Below are positions 56,619-64,000 of a stretch of DNA of 64,000 nt, piece by piece. The first letter of the stretch is position 1. Each line of letters begins with the position of its first letter. Location of the stretch: NCBI GenBank assembly GCA_023205875.1, contig CP060756.1, positions 682,001 through 746,000 of the forward strand. The letters run 5' to 3'. The notes beneath the pieces are model-generated. The model had not been told where the DNA came from. It searched no databases and saw only the letters and a list, made by a program, of their open reading frames with translations. This stretch comes from Chloropicon primus (Eukaryota; Chlorophyta; Chloropicophyceae; Chloropicales; Chloropicaceae). Both the position numbers and the translations under genes were made by a program.

Positions 56619-57040
56619 CTCCTGGTTCGCCAGGAGTCCCCTCCTCCTGAGGATTTCCTCGCGCGAAAAACCCTAGAAGAAGAAGAAGAAGATAAGGAGT
56701 TGAAAACGCGAGTGAGAAGTAACGCCCGGGTTCGTCGCACGACAAGGGAGAGGGAAGGTGTTTTTGTCGAGGACTTTGTGCACGGACGGGGACGGCGAAG
56801 GGGAGGAGGTGTTGAAAGAACGAAAGCGCGTCTCAAGGGCTTTCGATTGATACCTCGGCTGAAGGTTTTGACGAAGAGGAGTGGCCCTCTCGCTCGCTCG
56901 CTCTCTTTGCTACGACAGGCGTTACAGGAGGAGGTTGCCTCGAAGTTTGTTTTGCGAGTTGTTGGCTCGGTTGTGTGACGAGGAAGAGAAAGGCAAGTCT
57001 TCGTCGAGCTGCGCAGTGTCGTGCGGTGCTTTGTTTCATC
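56619..57040. other. Divergent intergenic region between HXXEE and triple winged-helix genes
   Basis: 422 bp. Holds a possible 5' exon boundary of the HXXEE gene near 56674 and the left copy of the flanking direct repeat (56748-56797). No other gene seen. Confidence 0.5.
56748..56797. repeat. Left copy of an imperfect 50-bp direct repeat flanking the triple winged-helix gene
   Basis: Begins GAGAGGGAAGGTGTTTTTGT and ends near GGACGGCG. It matches 58889-58937 with small indels. Confidence 0.65.
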
Positions 57041-58522
57041 ATGAGGCGTCCCACGAGACAGAGAAGCTGGACACGCACCAGGTCGACGGCGGCGATGATC
57101 GCGGCGACGGCCGACGACGGTGGTGATGACGACAAGGGAGGGTTGTCCCCAGGTGCCATGGACATGGACGTGGACGGAGAGTGTTTGGCGAGCTTCGTGA
57201 CGGGCTCTACGACGATCATCGAAGAGGAGAGTGACAGTGAGGAGGATAGTGGTGGTGCGGGTTCGTCTTTTCAGCCTGAGCCAGCAGAGGTGACTATGAT
57301 AAGAGGCAACGCACGTCCTATCAAGACTAGGAATGGAAAGAGAACGCTTGTGGCTGCCATCTACCTCGTTCTTCAAGATGCTGCGGGAGGGAGCTTGCGC
57401 GCCAAAGAGATCCATGCACGGATCCAGGCCAAGAAGTTGTATGTGTTTAGGCGTATGGATGGTTCTGTTCATACTGATCTGAAGAGAATGCGGGACGCTG
57501 TCAGCTCTGCTTGTACACAGAGCCCCTTCTTTGTTCGCACTGCATACGGAAGATATGCCATTGCCAAGGAATCCTTGAAGGGGTCCAATACTCAAGATGC
57601 TGCCAAGCCCTCACCGCTTCGGGATGCCATCTATCGCGTTCTTCAAGATGCGGGAGGGAGAGGCTTGCACTACGAAGAGATCTTTGGTCGGATCCGGGCT
57701 AAGAAGTTGTATGTGTTCAAGCGAAAAGATGGTTCTGTTCATACTGATCCGAAGGTAATGCAGAAGAGGGTCGGGACTGCTTGTTTACAGAGCCCCCTCT
57801 TTGTTCGCACTGAACGTGGAAGATATGCCATTGCCAAGGAATCATTGAATGGGTCCAATACTCAAGGTGCTGTCAGCACCTCACCGCTTCGGGATGCCAT
57901 CTATCGCGTTCTTCAAGATGCGGGAGGGAGCTTGCAGGTCAAAGAGATCTTTGCCCGGATCCGGGCGAAGAAGCTACATGTGTTTAGGCGAAAAGATGGT
58001 TCTGTCTGTACTGATCCGAAGAGAATGCGGAAAACTGTCAGATCTGCTTGTGCACAGAGCCCCCGCTTTGTTCGCACTGAACGCGGAATATATGCAATTG
58101 CCAAGGAATACTTGAATCGATCAACCGCCGACAACCTCAATGAGCAGAATTCCAACGCCACCACCATCAACAACAACATGAAGACGACGAGATCTCCTTC
58201 TCCCTCTCCCTATGCTTTGGATTTGAGAGAGGCTCTCGAGTCCGGCCTCATGACGGAGGAGGAGTACGCCGAAGCCATGCAGGAGGCCCAGCGTTATGAC
58301 AGCAAGTCCCTGGAGAAGAAGAGAGAGATCGCGGACTACAACGAGGCGTTGAGGATCATCTTTGCGGACGCATCTCTTAAGCTGAGTGACAAGGAACAAT
58401 GCATTGTGAAGAGAGAGTACCTGGAAGAGGTCGGGCTCTGCAAAGCTCCTCGTCCTCCGTCGTCGAAGAGAACACGAAGCAAGATGGCCCCTTCCATTGT
58501 CAAGGTCAAGCAGGAAGAGTGA
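57041..58522 (+). CDS. Protein with three tandem winged-helix (HARE-like) domains
   Basis: 493 residues, intronless from the ATG at 57041. An acidic N-terminus (about 1-95) precedes three near-identical 90-residue units (about 101-190, 191-280, 281-369), each reading AIY-x-VLQDAGG, [KE]EI-x-x-RI-x-AKKL-x-VF, R-x-DGSV-x-TD and FVRT-x-x-G-x-YAIAKE. The pattern of a helix, a second helix, a basic third helix and a closing F-V-R-x-x-x-G-x-Y wing fits HARE-HTH or related winged helices that bind DNA. Units 2 and 3 share an exact 50-nt stretch, a sign of recent duplication or conversion. A Ser/Pro linker and a charged coiled coil (about 405-460) with a Lys-rich end follow. Function unknown; DNA or chromatin binding is the inference. 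Confidence 0.85.
   Translation: MRRPTRQRSWTRTRSTAAMIAATADDGGDDDKGGLSPGAMDMDVDGECLASFVTGSTTIIEEESDSEEDSGGAGSSFQPEPAEVTMIRGNARPIKTRNGKRTLVAAIYLVLQDAAGGSLRAKEIHARIQAKKLYVFRRMDGSVHTDLKRMRDAVSSACTQSPFFVRTAYGRYAIAKESLKGSNTQDAAKPSPLRDAIYRVLQDAGGRGLHYEEIFGRIRAKKLYVFKRKDGSVHTDPKVMQKRVGTACLQSPLFVRTERGRYAIAKESLNGSNTQGAVSTSPLRDAIYRVLQDAGGSLQVKEIFARIRAKKLHVFRRKDGSVCTDPKRMRKTVRSACAQSPRFVRTERGIYAIAKEYLNRSTADNLNEQNSNATTINNNMKTTRSPSPSPYALDLREALESGLMTEEEYAEAMQEAQRYDSKSLEKKREIADYNEALRIIFADASLKLSDKEQCIVKREYLEEVGLCKAPRPPSSKRTRSKMAPSIVKVKQEE
57341..57610 (+). repeat. Tandem coding repeat unit 1 (270 bp)
   Basis: Most diverged of the three winged-helix units. Confidence 0.8.
57611..57880 (+). repeat. Tandem coding repeat unit 2 (270 bp)
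   Basis: The first 50 nt are identical to the start of unit 3. Confidence 0.9.
57881..58147 (+). repeat. Tandem coding repeat unit 3
   Basis: Starts identically to unit 2, then lacks one codon after the GGG-AGG run. Confidence 0.85.
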
Positions 58523-59030
58523 GGAGGGAGAGTTTAGGGTAGAGCAAGCAAGCTGTATAAGCAAAATGTAGTTACACATGTCATCACTCTTCAGTGTCAT
58601 AGCCTTGACAAGTCCTTTCTCATCATCATCATCGACGCCGGCACGAGACCGCCGCGTGCGTTCCAAAGCAAGCAAGCGGAATTGAATTCATTTCTTGACC
58701 CATCGAAAGCAGTGGAGAGCAAGCAAGAGTCCTTCCTTGTATTGTAGTTTCTCTGGCCCCTTCCCTCTTCCCCTCTTCCCCTCGTCCCCTTCATCCATCC
58801 AACTCCATCCTTGTAGCAGGACTCGCCTCCTCCATGAACTGGGCTCTGCAAAACACAAAGATGATTTCGGATAACGCAACACGACGCGGAGAGGGAAGGT
58901 GTTGTTTGTCGAGGTTTGTCTTTGTGCAAGGACGGCGATTCTCTGCGTGTATCCGCGTGGCTGCAGGTGAAGTCCCCTATCTGCTATCGAAGCCTTGTGT
59001 TGTTCCCAGCTATTCTTACATCAGCTCCCT
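58523..59030. other. Convergent intergenic region, 508 bp
   Basis: Unusually long for a convergent gap here. It holds several AGCAAGC copies (58551, 58664, 58719 areas), a pyrimidine-rich stretch (58750-58810) and the right copy of the flanking direct repeat (58889-58937). On the minus strand TTTTGCAG near 58852 looks like a splice acceptor. No gene is supported. Confidence 0.5.
58889..58937. repeat. Right copy of the imperfect direct repeat flanking the triple winged-helix gene
   Basis: Begins GAGAGGGAAGGTGTTGTTTG and ends GGACGGCG; partner of 56748-56797 in the same orientation. Confidence 0.65.
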
Positions 59031-59657
59031 TTACACGATGTCGTGCAAGCCTGCCTGAGCCCTCCTCAGCTCCTGCACAAGGACTTCGAGCTTGGCATAC
59101 GACAGGGCAACCGTGGCTTGCTTGCCCCCGCCTCGAGCCCCAGCCCCGGCTCTGGCCCCGAGCTCCAAAACCACAAAGTCGTCCTTGCCCCTTCCTCCCA
59201 AAGCTTCAGGCGACAGGTCCGCGTGAACTTCCTTGCTCTCCACCGCGAGAGGTGGAAGCCTCAGGGTGTTCCTCCACTCCGCTTCCCTGATCTCCGCCCT
59301 CGCCTCGCTGTACGGTCGCACCAGCGCGTCACTCAGCTCCCTCGGCAGACCCAACTGCTGCAACTCTAGGGACAGCGTCGTCCCATCCACGTCGAACTTT
59401 GCCGCGCTCGTTATGACGTGGTGAAGCACCGCAAATATCGCCCCCACGTCCCCATCCGACATCTCTTGCCCCCCCGACCTCACCTTGTCCGCTGCCTGCC
59501 TCACCTCCGAAGCCTCCACCTTCTTCTCCTTGAGGTACATTTGCACAATCCTTTTCGACAACACTCGTATCCTCACCGAGCTCACCTTGGCGATTGTCGC
59601 TATCTCTGCACCCAGCCACTCCGGGCAATCCTCCCCTCCGCAGAACCTGAACTTCAT
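59031..59657 (-). CDS. COMMD4: COMM domain-containing protein 4
   Basis: 208 residues, intronless. The N-terminus MKFRFCGGEDCPEWLGAEIATIAKVSSVRI (shown in part) aligns almost residue by residue with human COMMD4 ([29 protein letters not shown]), and the middle DGTTLSLELQQLGLPRE matches DGESLSSELQQLGLPKE. The C-terminal COMM domain (about 135-208) ends ALSYAKLEVLVQELRRAQ, the leucine-rich COMM signature. COMMD proteins form a decameric ring in the Commander complex with CCDC22/CCDC93 and retriever, recycling membrane proteins from endosomes. Divergent from the PhzF gene with only 43 bp between the start codons, mostly a CT repeat. Confidence 0.96.
   Translation of the reverse strand: MKFRFCGGEDCPEWLGAEIATIAKVSSVRIRVLSKRIVQMYLKEKKVEASEVRQAADKVRSGGQEMSDGDVGAIFAVLHHVITSAAKFDVDGTTLSLELQQLGLPRELSDALVRPYSEARAEIREAEWRNTLRLPPLAVESKEVHADLSPEALGGRGKDDFVVLELGARAGAGARGGGKQATVALSYAKLEVLVQELRRAQAGLHDIV

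Positions 59658-59663
<6 letters not shown>

Positions 59664-59692
<29 letters not shown>
59664..59692. repeat. (CT)n microsatellite in the COMMD4/PhzF divergent promoter
   Basis: CT run filling most of the 43 bp between the two ATGs. Confidence 0.95.
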
Positions 59693-59700
59693 GAGCGCCG

Positions 59701-60924
59701 ATGCGCTGCCTCGTCTGCTGCTGCTTCCAGCGGCAAGACGATTGCAGAGGATTGCAGAGGATGGAGGAGACTTGTGTGTCGAGGGTGAAGCAGTTTCAGG
59801 TGGATGCGTTTGCCGAGGGAAGGTACGAGGGGAACCCGGCTGCCGTGGTTTTGCTTGGGAGGAGGGAAGGAGCCAAGAGTTTTTGGCCCTCGGACGATGT
59901 TCTCCAGAAAATCGCGGTGGAGAATAACTTGAGCGAGACGGCCTTTGTTATTGAAGATGACAAGAGGGGGGACGACAAAACGGTAACGGGTTACTTTTTG
60001 CTCCGCTGGTTCACGCCGGGGGGGGAGGTGGACCTCTGCGGGCATGCGACCCTGGCCAGTGCGCACGTGGTCTTCAGCCAGCCCGGAATGACGGCCGGTT
60101 CCGTCTGCTTCAAGACAAAGAGCGGAGATCTGGTTGTTGAGAGGTCCTCTGGAGAGGACTCGGTTTACAGAATGCAGTTCCCAGTGGTCTGCACCACCGA
60201 TACGATCGCATCGGACGTGCAAGGCCTCGTCAGGGAGGCATTCTCCTGCGGGGAGGACGTTAAAGTTCTGAGGGGCGGCCCCGATGTCTTGCTGGTCCGG
60301 GAGACCTGGCGACAAATAGAGCAGACGAGACCAGACTTTGGGTGAGTCTTTGAACCAAGATCTCTCGAGGTCAGCGGGCTTGAACTGACACGAATTCCCT
60401 CTCCCTCTCTGTCCCTCTCTCTTCGATGCTTTCCTCGACACAGAAAACTTGACGCGATCCTTCGAAAGGAAGGAATCAGGGGCGCGATCGTGACCGCACC
60501 GGTCTCTCCCTCCGACCCCGTCGAGGGCGAGCGCGACGCGCTGGACTTTGTTTCACGCTTCTTCGCCCCGAACTTGGGAATCAACGAGGACCCTGGTGAG
60601 TGAGCAAAGAGTGCAATGCGCTGACCTCGAACGAGAAGCTGACACATTTTTGCCTTCCCTCTTCACGCGCGCGACACCTCAGTCACCGGTTCGGCGCACT
60701 GCTGCTTGGCTCTGTACTGGGCAAAGGAGAGGAAGCTGGTGCCGGAGGATCTCGGAAGCCTCGCCCCGGGACACGTCTGCGCCAAGTTCAGTGCGAAGCA
60801 GATGTCGCCGAGGGGCGGCTACGTCAAGATCGAGCTCGTCGTGACCCCTTCAGGGAAGCTCGTGACCCACCTTGTCGGCAAAGTCATGAACTTCCTCGAT
60901 GGCGTGATCGACCTCGAGGAATAG
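59701..60924 (+). CDS. PhzF-family isomerase-like protein, three exons
   Basis: Exons 59701-60341, 60444-60595 and 60683-60924 (all GT-AG) give 344 residues. PhzF motifs: FQVDAFAEGRYEGNPAAVV, NNLSETAFV with the catalytic Glu, FTPGGEVDLCGHATLASAHV and, rebuilt across the last splice, NEDPVTGSAHC. The two halves each adopt a hot-dog-like fold around the active site in this family, which includes bacterial phenazine isomerase and animal PBLD; most eukaryotic members have no defined substrate. Active-site residues look intact. The first ATG (59701) adds a Cys-rich 20-residue leader; the ATG at 59761 (MEETCVSRVKQF) gives the usual N-terminus and may be the true start. Confidence 0.92.
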
Positions 60925-61285
60925 GAGCCTATCCCAGTCTGTTCATCCTAGTCTATTCAGCACAATCCTCGATGGCATTGTATATTATATATTTGGTACC
61001 AGAGTCATCAATCACATCAATCCTCCAGCAGAGCTGCTGCTGCCTGTTATACTTTACCATTGTCACGCATTGGTCCCAGACCTGCTTGGAAGAGTCGTCC
61101 ACTGCTTCTCAGGCAGGTCCTTCTTCCCCTCCCTCTATTCCTCCCCATCGAACATGAAACAGAAACATCCCACCAAACAACTTCCCCGTCGATCGTGTTT
61201 GAGACCCCAAGGTCCTCTCCTCCAGGCTTATCCACTTTTTTTCCCAGCGGCGGGCGGGACTGGAGGAGTGGGTCGAGGACAAGCC
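60925..61285. other. Intergenic region between PhzF and the plastid membrane protein gene
   Basis: 361 bp. AT-rich first part (60976-60995) is the presumed PhzF 3' end; the second half is an open frame continuous with the next gene, with an in-frame ATG at 61154. Confidence 0.5.
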
Positions 61286-62428
61286 ATGAGAGGGACAGCC
61301 GTGCGCTCGAGGTCGGGTATGTCGGTGGCGAGGGCCGCCGCGGGGGCAAGCCTCAGGTATGGGAGGACGTGCGTCAGGTCGAGGGTCGGACCGGGGACGT
61401 CCTCCTCGCGAAGGAGGGGCCAGCAGCACCACACCATGACAACATGGACCTTGCCAGCGTCTTCCGAGGCTGGTGGGGACGCACCGACGGCAGAGGCTGG
61501 GGAGGCCAAGGCGGAGGAGGCCAAGGCGGAGGAGGTCGTCGTCGCGGGGGAGGGGGGCCAGCCGGCAGCGGAGGGGGCTGAGGTTGCGGAGAGCGGCTCC
61601 GAGGACGAGCTCGATTGGCTCGCGGAGGGGGAGGAGGAGGAGGAGGCGAACTTGTCCCAAAAGTTCGTGCGGACGATAGTGGAGCCCATCAAGGACCGCC
61701 CGGCCGTCCGCAACGTCCTCGCCCTCGCTTCGATGTACTTCGTGGGCACCTTCCTCTGGTCGACCTTCAAGGTGGTCAGGAAGATGGCGTCCCCGAGGGC
61801 AAAGAAGCGAAGGCAGGTGAACAAAAACTTGACGGTGATTCAGACCCTGAACGACTTCCTCCCCCAGAACAGGGCCGCCCTGAACGCCAAGACCCTGGAG
61901 AAGATTCGCTACACCACGACCTTCTCGTACGACCTCATCTTCAGGAAGTATCTGAGGTACCTGCTGAACGAAAGAAAGTTTGACGCGGAGGCGGTCTCCG
62001 ACCTGCTGCACCTCAAGGCCACGTGCCAGCTGACCGACGACCAGATGAAGGAAGTCATGCGGGAGATTGCTCAGAGGACCTTCAAGAAGTACGGCATTCT
62101 GATGACCGAGACGGCTGGCCTGACGGCGGACGCGGTCATGAAGAAGGCGGCGGAGAGGTCCATATTCTCCAAGCTGCTGTACCTCGCGGAGCTGCCGGAG
62201 CTGGTCACCCAGGAGGCCGACATCACCAACAACCTTTCTTGGCAAATCCAGGAGATCTTCGGTTCCACGAGCGAGGACACCGAGAAGCTGAGGATCACGA
62301 CGCTGAGCGAGCTCGAGGCGGAAGACATGGAGGCACTCTTCGCCCTGGGCGACGCGGACGACGAGGAAGAGGACGTGGAGGAAAGCGGCGAGGAGGCGGC
62401 AGAAGTAAGTGAGCGGTCGGAAAGCTGA
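61286..62428 (+). CDS. Predicted plastid membrane protein with acidic linker
   Basis: 380 residues, intronless. An Arg/Ser/Ala-rich N-terminus (MRGTAVRSRSGMSVARAAAG) looks like a plastid transit peptide. A long Ala/Glu acidic linker is followed by one membrane helix (VRNVLALASMYFVGTFLWSTF) and a helical domain with LNDFLPQNRAALN, FRKYLRYLLNERKFDAEAV, SDLLHLKATCQLTD and LYLAELPELV. The tail is acidic. I believe this helical domain is conserved in plant and algal plastid proteins and recalls parts of the TIC110 helical repeats, but I cannot name it. The ATG at 61286 has a good context (GCCATGA); an upstream in-frame ATG at 61154 would add 44 residues. Confidence 0.72.
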   Translation: MRGTAVRSRSGMSVARAAAGASLRYGRTCVRSRVGPGTSSSRRRGQQHHTMTTWTLPASSEAGGDAPTAEAGEAKAEEAKAEEVVVAGEGGQPAAEGAEVAESGSEDELDWLAEGEEEEEANLSQKFVRTIVEPIKDRPAVRNVLALASMYFVGTFLWSTFKVVRKMASPRAKKRRQVNKNLTVIQTLNDFLPQNRAALNAKTLEKIRYTTTFSYDLIFRKYLRYLLNERKFDAEAVSDLLHLKATCQLTDDQMKEVMREIAQRTFKKYGILMTETAGLTADAVMKKAAERSIFSKLLYLAELPELVTQEADITNNLSWQIQEIFGSTSEDTEKLRITTLSELEAEDMEALFALGDADDEEEDVEESGEEAAEVSERSES

Positions 62429-62583
62429 AGCTGTTTTGGGGGCGGGCAGCCCGCAGCAATGTGTACATAAATGGGAAGGTTGCGGCAAAAGGGGTGGGTT
62501 TCTATGATCCAACCAAGTAATGATCAATAAAATGTGGGTGTGGGTGGGAAATAATGTGCGCGTGCTTCTCCGTGAAAAAGTCC

Positions 62584-63792
62584 TCAGTCTTCGTCGTCGC
62601 TCATCAAAATCGCTTTCCCGCGAGTGGTCGCCCTCTTGTCCTCCTCCTTGTCCTCCTCCTCCGAGGACTCGTCCAAACCCCTCGCAAACTTCTGGCGCTT
62701 GATGGTCTGCTCCTCCTCGTCTCCGTCCTTGGCCCTGAGAATTCTCTTCTCTCCCCCCGCGTCTCCCATGTACCTGCCCCTCGAAAGCTCCTCCCTCGCC
62801 CTTCTGGTGGCATCCTCGTCCCAGTCTGGTACCTCCTCCTCGTCGCTTCCTTCCAGGTAGCCCGCCGACAACCCTCTTTCCCTGTACCCGCCGTACGAGT
62901 CCCTCCCGTCGTACGTGAGCCCATACTTCGCCATCTCCTTCTCCTGCTTCTTCTGCATCTTCTCGAGCTGCTTGATCCTGTCCTCCTCCTCCTTGACCCT
63001 CTTCTCGTACTTGATGTTAGGGTTCTCGGTCACCGTGATCTTCTTGACCGACTCCCTCTTCACCCCTTGCTTCTTGTCTATGCCCTTGGAGGCCAAGACG
63101 TGGGCCTTGCTCCTCACCGACGTGGGCCTGAAGGAGAACTTGCTCGCCAGGTCCACGCAGCCCTCCATCAGCTCGCCCTTCTCGTGCCTGGCAAAAACGA
63201 AGACGTTGTCGCCCGTCACGTCCTGCTGGAGGATATCGAGGTGCTCATCGCCCACCTGGAGGGTCTTGGAGCCGTCGGACCACCGCACGATCCGGGCGTT
63301 CGACTCAACAGCCCCCTCGCCGTTCACCCGCCAGCGGATGACGAACTGCTCCCTGCGGTCGCTCCCGCCCCCCTCGGCCTCGAAGGTCTCCGCCACGAAT
63401 TGCCGCTTCTCTATTCCAACGATGTTGCTCAGCTTGGCGAGCACCTTCTCCCTCTTCTCCCCCCCCAGCAAGGTGTCTATGCCCTCGTCGGCCACCATCT
63501 CCACCTCGATAGGTTCCTCGTCGTCCTCGTCGTCTCCCTCGCTATCGTCCGAGTCCTCCAGGCCCAAGGCCTTCCCCCCCGCCTCTCCCTCCCCTTCCCC
63601 CTTCTTCTCAGCCTCCTCGTCCGAGTCCCCACCAAAGAGGTCATCCATGCCCTCGCCGCCCTCGCCGCCTCCTTCCTCCCCACCCCCCGCCTCCTCGGCC
63701 TCCTTCCCACCCTTTCCTCCCTCTCCATTCGCCTCCCCTCCCGATCCCTCCGAGTCGCTCCCGAAGAGGTCCTCCTCCCTCTCCTTGTCCAT
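62584..63792 (-). CDS. LEO1: RNA polymerase-associated protein LEO1 (PAF1 complex)
   Basis: 402 residues, intronless. Acidic Asp/Glu/Gly/Ser-rich N-terminus (about 1-105) and a central Leo1 domain (about 110-260) with EKRQFVAETFEAE, FVIRWRVNGEG and the diagnostic ESNARIVRWSDGSKTLQVGDEHLDI (shown in part elsewhere as SNARIVRWSDGS). A charged coil, YGLTYDGRDSYGGY and an acidic C-terminus follow. Leo1 is a subunit of the PAF1 complex, which travels with RNA polymerase II and supports histone modification and elongation; plants call it VIP4. I use the ATG at 63792; the frame is open to 63873 only from a GTG. The window ends 208 bp upstream. Confidence 0.93.
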   Translation of the reverse strand: MDKEREEDLFGSDSEGSGGEANGEGGKGGKEAEEAGGGEEGGGEGGEGMDDLFGGDSDEEAEKKGEGEGEAGGKALGLEDSDDSEGDDEDDEEPIEVEMVADEGIDTLLGGEKREKVLAKLSNIVGIEKRQFVAETFEAEGGGSDRREQFVIRWRVNGEGAVESNARIVRWSDGSKTLQVGDEHLDILQQDVTGDNVFVFARHEKGELMEGCVDLASKFSFRPTSVRSKAHVLASKGIDKKQGVKRESVKKITVTENPNIKYEKRVKEEEDRIKQLEKMQKKQEKEMAKYGLTYDGRDSYGGYRERGLSAGYLEGSDEEEVPDWDEDATRRAREELSRGRYMGDAGGEKRILRAKDGDEEEQTIKRQKFARGLDESSEEEDKEEDKRATTRGKAILMSDDED

Positions 63793-64000
63793 CCCTTCTA
63801 AAAACCAATTCCTCCGCCCTCCCTCCGCTTCCTTCACGCCACCAATCGAAACCCCTTTGATATGACCTTCCACTCCACTCGCACCTCCCCCTCGCCCCCT
63901 CGCCCCCTCGCCCCCTCGCCGCCTCGCCCTAACTCCTCGCCCCTCTTCTCCGCTCCGCTCAGTGACTGCGCGCGCGCCAGTTTTTTCTTACAAGGGAGGA

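Noticed and set aside
57341-58147. Regularly spaced repeats that could suggest a CRISPR or satellite array
   Set aside because: Units are 270 bp, coding, in frame and eukaryotic; they are protein domain repeats.
1-64000. Mobile or virus-like elements
   Set aside because: No reverse transcriptase, integrase, transposase, capsid, terminal repeats or target-site duplications were recognised; the only suspicious pair (56748/58889) lacks mobile-element features.

Overview
This window is nuclear DNA from a eukaryote, most likely a small green alga. The sequence shows a nuclear-encoded magnesium chelatase ChlI with a plastid transit peptide, a FLU-type regulator of tetrapyrrole synthesis, a VTC2-type GDP-L-galactose phosphorylase (plant vitamin C route) and a DOF zinc-finger transcription factor, a combination known from Viridiplantae. 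GC is high, intergenic gaps are often below 200 bp, and most genes have no intron or one short GT-AG intron near the 5' end. These traits fit a picoplanktonic prasinophyte such as Chloropicon; that genus is my guess, not something the sequence proves.

I support 34 protein-coding genes, mixed on both strands, with many convergent pairs (19-100 bp apart) and divergent pairs (as little as 43 bp between start codons). Layout: 0-10 kb holds a 1-Cys peroxiredoxin, an STMP1-like mitochondrial microprotein, POLE3, CHLI, a HARE-HTH protein and a TPR plus NudC-type CS co-chaperone. 10-20 kb holds APC1, a DOF factor and VTC2. 20-33 kb holds NUP205, TOM7, an A-type cyclin, topoisomerase III, a TPT-type sugar transporter and a TLC-domain protein. 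34-44 kb holds a PGM2-type mutase, a membrane-anchored sialidase-like protein, a TMEM260-like protein, an unknown protein and aspartyl aminopeptidase. 44-54 kb holds a methyltransferase-like protein, a class II aldolase, FLU, an unknown protein, a DOMON/Cys-repeat membrane protein, a GEX1/KAR5 karyogamy protein and a Der GTPase. 54-64 kb holds a coiled-coil protein, an HXXEE membrane protein, a triple winged-helix protein, COMMD4, a PhzF-family protein, a plastid membrane protein and LEO1.

The genes do not form operons. Themes recur: cell cycle and genome maintenance (APC1, cyclin, TOP3, POLE3, LEO1), plastid tetrapyrrole and redox biology (CHLI, FLU, VTC2, peroxiredoxin), mitochondrial microproteins (TOM7, STMP1-like) and secretory-pathway sugar chemistry (transporter, PGM2, sialidase-like, TMEM260-like). 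I saw no transposon, virus-like element, tRNA, rRNA or CRISPR array. The points I would follow first are the GEX1/KAR5 gene (a sign of a sexual cycle), the tandem triple winged-helix gene flanked by a 50-bp imperfect direct repeat, the DOMON protein with three CX3C repeats, and a candidate upstream ORF in the VTC2 leader.
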